Shown piece by piece: positions 57,905 through 64,000 of a stretch of 64,000 bases of DNA. The notes below the pieces were generated by a model. The model was given only the letters and a program-made list of their open reading frames with translations. It was not told where the DNA came from and did no database searches. Made by a program: the position numbers and the translations under genes. Position 1 is the stretch's first letter. Every line of letters starts with the position of its first letter. Source of the stretch: Ereboglobus sp. (GTDB taxonomy: Bacteria > Verrucomicrobiota > Verrucomicrobiia > Opitutales > Opitutaceae); assembly GCA_029974595.1 (NCBI GenBank), contig JARKRC010000040.1, positions 1 through 64,000 of the forward strand, read 5' to 3'.

Positions 57905-59011
57905 ATGACATCCCCTGATATTTTGATCTTCACCGCTTGCGGTCTTCTGTGCGCGGTTGTGGTGGGCGGCTCTTCCTGGGCGGCCTCGGCTTCCGAGCGC
58001 GAAGACCCGGTTTTGAGTTGGACGCAGATCTCGTCGATTCCCGACAAGGAGGGATTCGCGGGCAGCTATGGCGGCGTTGCCGGCGGCGCGCTGGTTGTTG
58101 CCGGCGGGGCAAATTTTCCGGATGCCCGTCCGTGGGAAGGAGGCACGAAGACGTGGTATGACAAGGTGTTCGTGCTTGAGCCCGGCGCGAAGCAATGGCG
58201 GCAGGAGGGGCGTTTGCCGAAGGCGTCGGGCTACGGCCTGTCGCTGCCGTGGAAGGATGGTTTTCTCATCATCGGCGGCGGCGATGCCAGGGAAAATTTC
58301 AAGGCCGTTTGGCATGTGACGCGGGCGGGCGGAACAGGCGTCAGGTTTTCCGCGCTTCCGGATTTGCCGCGTCCGCTGGCGATGCAGGCGGGCGCTGTCG
58401 TGAAGCATTACGTGTATGTGGCGGGCGGACTGGAAACGCCGGCGAGCAACGAGGCGGCGAATGTCCTGTATCGGCTTAACTTGGAAAACATGGCGTCAGG
58501 ATGGGAAACGCTGGAGCCGTGTCCGGGCGGCGGGCGTTTTCTTGCGACTGCGGGAGCTGTCGGCGATACGCTTTATATATTTGGCGGGGCGCGTCCCGAT
58601 GGTTCTCAGGCGAAGCGCGTGTGGCTGACGGATGCGTGGTCGTATCATCCCGGGTCTGGCTGGAAACAACTCGCCTCGCTGCCGCATCCCGTCGTGGCTC
58701 CGCCTTCGCCGGCGATGCCGGCGGGGCAGGCGCATTTGCTCCTCGTGGGCGGCGACGATGGCGCGCAGGTCGGGCTTTCCGATCCGACGAAGCACAAGGG
58801 TTTCCCGCGCGGTGTGCTCGCTTATCACGCCACGAAAAACACATGGTCAAACGCGGGCGAGGCGCCGTTTTCGCTTGTGACGACGACGCTGGTTCCGTGG
58901 GACGGCGGTTTTGTCGTGACAGGCGGCGAACGTATGCCGGGTGTGCGCTCCACGGAGGTGTGGAAGGCGTCCTGTTCCGTGCGTTGCAAAAAGAGCAATT
59001 CCAAAGATTAA
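57905..59011 (+). CDS. nanM: Kelch-type N-acetylneuraminate epimerase / mutarotase-like protein
   Basis: 368 residues with an N-terminal signal-like segment (LIFTACGLLCAVVVGGSSWA). The motif VVAGGANFPDARPWEGGTKTWYDKVFVL is characteristic (residues about 60-90) of NanM-type and cyclically permuted mutarotases, and further kelch blades follow (FLIIGGGDA, VYVAGGLE, LYIFGGARP, LLVGGDDG, FVVTGGERM). NanM converts alpha- to beta-Neu5Ac in the periplasm, giving the form the uptake system prefers. Its place among three sialidases and upstream of nanA supports that role. It ends 8 bases before the next sialidase. Confidence 0.85.
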   Translation: MTSPDILIFTACGLLCAVVVGGSSWAASASEREDPVLSWTQISSIPDKEGFAGSYGGVAGGALVVAGGANFPDARPWEGGTKTWYDKVFVLEPGAKQWRQEGRLPKASGYGLSLPWKDGFLIIGGGDARENFKAVWHVTRAGGTGVRFSALPDLPRPLAMQAGAVVKHYVYVAGGLETPASNEAANVLYRLNLENMASGWETLEPCPGGGRFLATAGAVGDTLYIFGGARPDGSQAKRVWLTDAWSYHPGSGWKQLASLPHPVVAPPSPAMPAGQAHLLLVGGDDGAQVGLSDPTKHKGFPRGVLAYHATKNTWSNAGEAPFSLVTTTLVPWDGGFVVTGGERMPGVRSTEVWKASCSVRCKKSNSKD

Positions 59012-59019
59012 ACAATATC

Positions 59020-60168
59020 ATGAGAATTTTCTTCGCGGCATTGTTCACCTTTGCATTCGGCTTCGTGCAAACCGACGCGTTTGCGCTGAAAACAAACGTT
59101 TTTGTGAGCGGCAGGGACGGCTATGCCTACTACCGAATACCCGCCATAATAAAATCCGCGGATGGCACCTTGCTCGCTTTTTGCGAAGGGCGGAAAAACA
59201 GCAGGTCTGATCGCGGGGACATTGATTTGCTCGTAAAGCGTTCCAGTGATGGCGGCAAAACGTGGGGCAAATCAATCGTGGTCTGGGACGACCGTGACAA
59301 CACCTGCGGGAACCCCTGTCCGGTGCTCGATGAAACCACGGGAATCGTCTGGTTGTTGGCTTCGCATAATATCGGGACCGACACGCAGCAGGCCATATCG
59401 GAAGGGCGGGGGATTGGCACGCGCACAGTGTGGGCGACTTTTTCGAGAGACAACGGGGCCACGTGGGCGCCCATGCGGCAGATTACCGCGAGCGTGAAGA
59501 AGCCCGAATGGCGCTGGTATGCGACCGGCCCCGGCATTGCCATCCAGATCAAGCACGGCCCTCATGCGGGCCGGCTGGCGGTGCCGATCTGCCACGGCAA
59601 CCCGCGCGCGGCGGGCATCTTTTATTCCGACGATCACGGGCGCACATGGGCGGCGGGGGAGGATTTGCGCGGGTTGGTCGGCGAGGCCCAGGTTGTGGAA
59701 GGCTTCGGCGCGCCCGGCGAATTGATATTAAACATGCGCAGCGCCTATAAACATGGCTGCCGGACGCAGGCGCGCAGCCGCGATGGCGGAATATCATGGA
59801 GCAAGCCGCCCCGGCAGGCGACGGAGCAAACCGATCCCCCGTGCCAGGGGAGCATATTGCGCTGGGAGGATGCCTCGATGCCCGGCGGCGGGCTTCTGCT
59901 CTTTTCGAACCCGGCTGGCGAAAAAAAGCGCGTCAAAATGACCGTTCGCGCAAGCGCAGACAACGGCGAGACATGGCCGCATGCGCTCGTGCTCCATGAA
60001 AATGCCTCCGCTTATTCCTGCCTTGTGCGCGTGGATGCAAACACGGCGGCATGCCTCTATGAAAACGGTCCCAAGGGCGAGCCGTATGCGCGAATCTCAT
60101 TCGAGACTTTTTCGCCCGGCGATTTCTTGAAAAACAATAAAAAACCAGCCGGGCAGCCGGCTCCTTGA
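59020..60168 (+). CDS. GH33 exo-alpha-sialidase, canonical type (paralogue 4)
   Basis: 382 residues from the ATG at the signal peptide (MRIFFAALFTFAFGFVQTDA); the longer upstream frame overlaps nanM and was rejected. This copy has the textbook pattern: YYRIPAIIKSADGTLLAFCEGR with Arg39, then Asp-boxes SSDGGKTW, SRDNGATW, SDDHGRTW, SRDGGISW and SADNGETW. GEAQVVEGFG holds the catalytic Glu region and SAYSCLV the Tyr. It is closer to well-known bacterial and mammalian sialidases than the other three. The leader AAACAATATC matches that of the MFS gene. The next gene starts 5 bases after its stop. Confidence 0.93.
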   Translation: MRIFFAALFTFAFGFVQTDAFALKTNVFVSGRDGYAYYRIPAIIKSADGTLLAFCEGRKNSRSDRGDIDLLVKRSSDGGKTWGKSIVVWDDRDNTCGNPCPVLDETTGIVWLLASHNIGTDTQQAISEGRGIGTRTVWATFSRDNGATWAPMRQITASVKKPEWRWYATGPGIAIQIKHGPHAGRLAVPICHGNPRAAGIFYSDDHGRTWAAGEDLRGLVGEAQVVEGFGAPGELILNMRSAYKHGCRTQARSRDGGISWSKPPRQATEQTDPPCQGSILRWEDASMPGGGLLLFSNPAGEKKRVKMTVRASADNGETWPHALVLHENASAYSCLVRVDANTAACLYENGPKGEPYARISFETFSPGDFLKNNKKPAGQPAP

Positions 60169-60173
60169 ATATT

Positions 60174-61364
60174 ATGAAAATCACCGCAGTAAAATGCCTG
60201 CTTCTCTCGGCCCCGTACGCGGCGCCGGGCGACCTCGAGCGCGAATTTTGCTTTGCCGACGGATACCGCACGATTTCCGTAATAAAAATCGAAACGGACG
60301 AAGGGATCCACGGCCTGGGCGAAACGTATATTGGCGTTTTTGCGCCCGAGGCCACGCAGGCCCTCGTCCGGCAGCTTGAGGCCGATCTGCTCGGGCGCGA
60401 CCCGATGGATACGGCTGGCATCGCGAATATATTAAAACTGGCGATTTATTATTGGGGGCGCTTCGGCATGTCGGCCAGCATTGCAGGCGGCATCGAAATG
60501 GCCCTGTGGGACATCAAGGGGAAGGCGCTCGGCGTTCCAGTATACCAATTGCTCGGCGGCAAGGCGCGCGACCACATCCCCGCCTATGCGAGCGGCGGCA
60601 ACAACAAGCCGTTCCCGGAGTTGAAAGCCGAGATGCAGGAATATCAACGGCTCGGTTTCGGAGCGGTGAAGATTCGCATCAATTATCTGGAGCCGCACGA
60701 GATCGTCGAGAAAGTCGCATTCTGCCGCGACGTGCTCGGCCGCGAAACCGGCCTTGGCGTCGATGCCTGTCAGGGCGTGAATCCACGCGCGTGGAATCAC
60801 AAGGAGGCCGTCCGCATCGTTCGCTCGCTCGAACCGTATGATCTTCTTTTCGTCGAGGAGCCGTGCGAGGTGACCGACTACAAGGGCTTCGCAAAAATCC
60901 GCGCCGAGACCGGCTGCGTGATCGCGGGAGGCGAAACGGTTTCGAGTCTGGTCGAGGCGGAGAATTATCTCGAAGCCGGCGCGCTCGATCTGTTCCAGCC
61001 GGATGCGGCGCTGATTGGCGGCATAGGCGCCTTCCGCCGCGTCGCTCAAATGTGCGAGCGCAAGTTTGTCAAAATCGCCGTGCACACGTGGGCGGGCGGC
61101 GTCGGGATCATGGGCAATTATCATGCGGCCTTTGCCTCGCCCAACTGCACGATTCTCGAACTGCCCAACAATCCGTATCCGCTTCGCGAGGAGTTTCTCG
61201 TCAAACCGCTCAGGCTCGTCAACGGCGGCATCGACGCGCCCACGGAACCGGGCCTCGGCGTGAAATTGCCGGAGGATGTCGAGAAGCGCTATCCCTACCG
61301 TCCGGGATCATTCTACAGCACGGTCGGTTATCCAAAGAAAAATCTTGCGTCGTTGAAAAAATAA
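60174..61364 (+). CDS. Enolase-superfamily sugar-acid dehydratase
   Basis: 396 residues from the ATG at 60174. MR/MLE fold with a capping domain and a barrel: Lys166 in VKIRIN, metal ligands Asp197 (GVDACQG), Glu228 (FVEEP) and Glu254 (GGET), then His304 in VHTWAGG. The third ligand is Glu, so it belongs to a mandelate-racemase-like or galactonate-dehydratase-like branch rather than the Asn-type seen at 6066. It would dehydrate an aldonate-type acid in the cytoplasm. Its presence 5 bases after a sialidase and before nanA is unusual, since the standard sialic acid path has no dehydratase. Confidence 0.85.
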   Translation: MKITAVKCLLLSAPYAAPGDLEREFCFADGYRTISVIKIETDEGIHGLGETYIGVFAPEATQALVRQLEADLLGRDPMDTAGIANILKLAIYYWGRFGMSASIAGGIEMALWDIKGKALGVPVYQLLGGKARDHIPAYASGGNNKPFPELKAEMQEYQRLGFGAVKIRINYLEPHEIVEKVAFCRDVLGRETGLGVDACQGVNPRAWNHKEAVRIVRSLEPYDLLFVEEPCEVTDYKGFAKIRAETGCVIAGGETVSSLVEAENYLEAGALDLFQPDAALIGGIGAFRRVAQMCERKFVKIAVHTWAGGVGIMGNYHAAFASPNCTILELPNNPYPLREEFLVKPLRLVNGGIDAPTEPGLGVKLPEDVEKRYPYRPGSFYSTVGYPKKNLASLKK

Positions 61365-61365
61365 C

Positions 61366-62331
61366 ATGTCCGCAAAACTCACATTTTATTGCAGCCACGA
61401 TGCTTTTTTTGACGATGCCGTTCCGCGCGCCCGTTTTGAGAAGGCCTGCGCCGGCCTTGATGTCGATTTGAGGTGGCTTCCGCAAAACACGCCGGAGCCC
61501 GAGGCGCGCGCCGCTCTCAACCGGAGCGATATCGCCCTTGGCTGGCCGGAGCCAAAGTGGGTGCTGGAAAGCAACCTCGCTTATTTTCAATGCGGCAGCA
61601 CCGGCTATGAGAAATACGCGGGCAAGGGGCTCGAAACCAAGCCGCGTTTCGTGATGTGCAATGCCGCCGGCACGATGTCGATTCCCGTCGCCGAGCACGG
61701 CATCGCCATGATGCTCGCCGGCACACGCAACCTGCACCTGCACGCCGTCGATGCCGCCGGCAGACGTTTCGTGCGTCGGCCGCCTTATCGCGAAGTGTTT
61801 GGCGCGACGGCGTGTGTTTGCGGCCTCGGGCACATCGGCACCGAAATTGCGCGCATGTGCAAGGGCCTCGGCATGGAAGTCATCGGTGTCGCGAGATCGA
61901 AGACGCATACAATCGCCAGCGAGGTTTATCCGCTGGATCGGATCAGGGAGGCCGTCACCAGGGCCGATCACGTTTTTATAGTGCTACCGCTTAACGCGCA
62001 AACGGCCGGGATCTTTGATAAAACACTGTTCGACGCCATGCGTCCCGGAACCTGCCTTTACGCGCTTGCGAGGGGCGCGCATTATGTGGCCGGTGATCTT
62101 GTCGACGCACTCAAAAACGGGCGGCTCGGCTTTGCCGGGATCGACGTTTTCACCGAGGAGCCGCTCAATCCCGGCAGTCCGCTCTGGACGGCGCCGAATT
62201 GCCTCATCACGCCGCATTGCAGCGGACGCTCGGTGCGCGAACACGAACGCCTTGCAGACCTCGTCATTGAAAATATAAAACGCTTCAAGGCCGGCGAACC
62301 GCTCCTCAACACAGTGATGAAAACCGACTGA
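61366..62331 (+). CDS. D-isomer-specific 2-hydroxyacid dehydrogenase
   Basis: 321 residues, starting one base after the previous stop codon. NAD-binding GLGHIGTEIARMCKGLG is in the middle, preceded by AEHGIAMMLA. The catalytic triad is complete: Arg in YALARGAHYV, Glu in DVFTEEPLNPGSP and His in CLITPHCSG. It interconverts 2-keto and D-2-hydroxy acids. Acting with the dehydratase upstream and the lyase downstream, it could reduce or oxidise a keto-deoxy intermediate. Substrate unknown. Confidence 0.88.
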   Translation: MSAKLTFYCSHDAFFDDAVPRARFEKACAGLDVDLRWLPQNTPEPEARAALNRSDIALGWPEPKWVLESNLAYFQCGSTGYEKYAGKGLETKPRFVMCNAAGTMSIPVAEHGIAMMLAGTRNLHLHAVDAAGRRFVRRPPYREVFGATACVCGLGHIGTEIARMCKGLGMEVIGVARSKTHTIASEVYPLDRIREAVTRADHVFIVLPLNAQTAGIFDKTLFDAMRPGTCLYALARGAHYVAGDLVDALKNGRLGFAGIDVFTEEPLNPGSPLWTAPNCLITPHCSGRSVREHERLADLVIENIKRFKAGEPLLNTVMKTD

Positions 62332-62344
62332 AAACCATACTACG

Positions 62345-63277
62345 ATGAAACCGCTTTCTCCACAGGAAATCCGGGGCAACTGGGCGACGCTGCTGCTCCC
62401 GATTCTGCCCGATGACTCGATTGATTACAATCTGCTCGGCGCGGAGCTCGACCATTTTATAAAAGTCCGCGTCAACGGCGTGTATTCCAACGGCAGCGCG
62501 GGCGAATTTTATACGCAAACCGAGGCTGAATTCGACCGCATCAACACCCTGCTTGCCGAAAAATGCAACGCAGCCGGAATGCCGTTCCAGATAGGGGCTT
62601 CGCATCCGTGCGCGCAAATTGCGCGGGAACGAATCCGCCGCGCAAAGGCGCTCGCGCCCTCCGCTTTTCAGGTGACGCTTCCGGACTGGTTTCCGCCGGC
62701 GCTTCCCGAGATTATCGACTTCCTGCAAGTCATCTCGGCGGAGGCCGCGCCGATTCCGCTGATTGTATATAATCCGCCGCACGCGAAGCGCAAACTCACG
62801 CCGGTGGAGTGGGCCGTCATCGCGGAGCGAGTTCCCGGGGTCGCCGGGATGAAAGTGCCCGGCGGCGATGATGCCTGGTATGAGGCGATGCGCCCGCTCA
62901 TGAAACGCTTTTCCATATTCATTCCGGGGCATCATTTGCACAAGGGGCTCGCGCGCGGGGCGCATGGCGCCTACTCGAATGTCGCCTGCCTCAGCCCGCG
63001 ATTTGCGCAAAATTGGTATGAGCTGTGCTTTCGCGATCCCGCCGCGGGCGGCGCGATCGGCGAACGCGTGATCGCGTTTTGGGAAAGCAACATCGCGCCC
63101 GTCATCACGAAGCACGGGCACAGCAACATGGCAGCGGACAAGACGGCTGCGGTTGCCGGCAACTGGCTCCCTGCGATGACCACCCGTTTGCGCTGGCCTT
63201 ATGCGAGCGTATCCAATGCAACGGCCAGGCAGATCGGCGAGGCAGCCCGCGCCGCCCTCCCCGAGGCTTTCGCGTAA
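62345..63277 (+). CDS. DHDPS/NanA-superfamily aldolase or lyase (not NanA)
   Basis: 310 residues of the class I aldolase fold. Schiff-base Lys170 lies in AGMKVPGGD and Tyr142 in IVYNPP, as in dihydrodipicolinate synthase relatives. The usual GTTGE substrate loop is replaced by GSAGEF, so the carboxylate site is altered and neither DapA nor NanA specificity is expected. Family members cleave or make 2-keto-3-deoxy acids or dehydrate them. It is 13 bases after the dehydrogenase and 44 before nanA. A role in the dehydratase-dehydrogenase branch is inferred. Confidence 0.82.
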   Translation: MKPLSPQEIRGNWATLLLPILPDDSIDYNLLGAELDHFIKVRVNGVYSNGSAGEFYTQTEAEFDRINTLLAEKCNAAGMPFQIGASHPCAQIARERIRRAKALAPSAFQVTLPDWFPPALPEIIDFLQVISAEAAPIPLIVYNPPHAKRKLTPVEWAVIAERVPGVAGMKVPGGDDAWYEAMRPLMKRFSIFIPGHHLHKGLARGAHGAYSNVACLSPRFAQNWYELCFRDPAAGGAIGERVIAFWESNIAPVITKHGHSNMAADKTAAVAGNWLPAMTTRLRWPYASVSNATARQIGEAARAALPEAFA

Positions 63278-63321
63278 AGATACAAAATGTAATTCTTCCG
63301 ATTCAAAAATCAAAATCTACC

Positions 63322-64000
63322 ATGAGTAATAATAATCCATCGTTTCATTTAACAGGCCTGATCGCCGCGCCCTTCACGCCTTTCGACGCCAAGGGGAGGC
63401 TCAAGCTCGGCGTGATTCCGAAAATCGTCAAATACTACAAGGCGACCGGCGTGAGCGGCGCGTTCATTTGCGGCACGACAGGCGAAGGCGCGTCCATGAG
63501 CAACGAGGAGCGCTGCATCGTTGCCGAGGCGTGGGCATCCGCGCTCAAGGGCACGGGCGTGAAGCTGATCGTGCATGTCGGGCACAACAGCCAGGCCGAC
63601 GCCTGCTCGCTCGCCGCGCATGCCGAGAAAATCGGAGCCGACGCCATCGCCGCGATTGCGCCGTCGTTTTTCAAGCCGGAAGGCGTTGAGGGCATTGTGA
63701 CGTGGTGCGTGCCGGTTGCCGCCGCCGCGCCGAAAACGCCTTTCTACTATTACCACATGCCGGCCATGACTGGCGTGAACGTGCCCATGGCCGACTTTCT
63801 GCCTGCCGCCGCGAAACGTATTCCCAGCTTTGGCGGCATCAAGTTCACCCACGAAAACATCATGGACTACGCGCTCGCGCTCAAGGCGGCGGGCGACAAA
63901 TACGACGTGCTGTTCGGCCGCGACGAGATTCTCCTTTCCGCCCTGGCGCTCGGCGCGAAAGGCGCCGTGGGCAGCACTTACAACTACGCTTCGGCGCTCT
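63322..64000 (+). CDS. nanA: N-acetylneuraminate lyase (partial, runs off the window)
   Basis: The first 226 codons are present and open to the window edge. LIAAPFTPFDAKGRLKL opens the protein. The substrate loop is CGTTGEG (residues 50-56), catalytic Tyr144 is in YYYHMPAMTG and Schiff-base Lys174 in FGGIKFTHEN. The HMPAMTG and KFTHEN contexts are those of sialate lyases, which split Neu5Ac into ManNAc and pyruvate. This anchors the upstream genes as a sialic acid locus. Kinase (nanK) and epimerase (nanE) genes may follow outside the window. Confidence 0.9.
   Translation, partial: MSNNNPSFHLTGLIAAPFTPFDAKGRLKLGVIPKIVKYYKATGVSGAFICGTTGEGASMSNEERCIVAEAWASALKGTGVKLIVHVGHNSQADACSLAAHAEKIGADAIAAIAPSFFKPEGVEGIVTWCVPVAAAAPKTPFYYYHMPAMTGVNVPMADFLPAAAKRIPSFGGIKFTHENIMDYALALKAAGDKYDVLFGRDEILLSALALGAKGAVGSTYNYASAL

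Overview
The window looks like a chromosome segment of a Gram-negative verrucomicrobial bacterium, most likely Opitutaceae (a gut-associated member would fit). The grounds are high GC, A-rich leaders without clear Shine-Dalgarno sequences, a TonB-dependent receptor with an N-terminal carboxypeptidase-regulatory-like domain, autotransporters rich in beta-strand repeats and chlamydial-Pmp-like motifs, Tat-exported Gfo/Idh oxidoreductases, several secreted glycosidases and sulfatases, and intergenic palindromic repeats. This placement is inferred from gene content only. I recognised no rRNA, tRNA, CRISPR array, integrase or transposase.

Layout. (1) 1-8823, plus strand: tail of an outer-membrane barrel protein, a GH10 xylanase, a GH5-like hydrolase with an inserted CBM-like domain, then a tight operon of MFS transporter, glucarate-dehydratase-like enolase, SDR and RraA-like protein. 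This reads as polysaccharide hydrolysis followed by uptake and breakdown of a sugar acid. (2) 9214-15327, minus strand: DoxX-like protein, Tat-exported Gfo/Idh oxidoreductase, F5/8C-like protein, GT2, Maf, TonB-like protein and an RluA-family synthase, several with 4-bp ATGA/GTGA overlaps. (3) 15500-32763, mostly housekeeping: ApbE, an Agl23-like membrane protein, FabF, a Sel1 protein, a small lipoprotein, a metal-binding-domain membrane protein, an EF-hand membrane protein, Lnt, an ABC1/UbiB kinase with a phasin/UbiK-like partner, a Ski2-like helicase and PurN. Three intergenic stretches here are packed with palindromic repeats. (4) 32962-64000, all plus strand: GH2, Ser-type sulfatase with PA14 domain, GH33 sialidase, Cys-type sulfatase, two very large autotransporters, a TonB-dependent receptor, two more GH33 sialidases, a NanM-like kelch protein, a fourth GH33, an enolase-superfamily dehydratase, a D-2-hydroxyacid dehydrogenase, a DHDPS-superfamily lyase, and N-acetylneuraminate lyase NanA (cut by the window edge).

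Region 4 reads as a locus for using sulfated, sialylated host glycans such as mucin. Exported sulfatases, GH2 and sialidases would trim the glycans, the receptor would bring products across the outer membrane using TonB energy, NanM would set the sialic acid anomer and NanA would cleave it. It has no SusC/SusD pair. The three-enzyme module between the fourth sialidase and nanA is not part of the textbook sialate route and is the best candidate for an undescribed branch.
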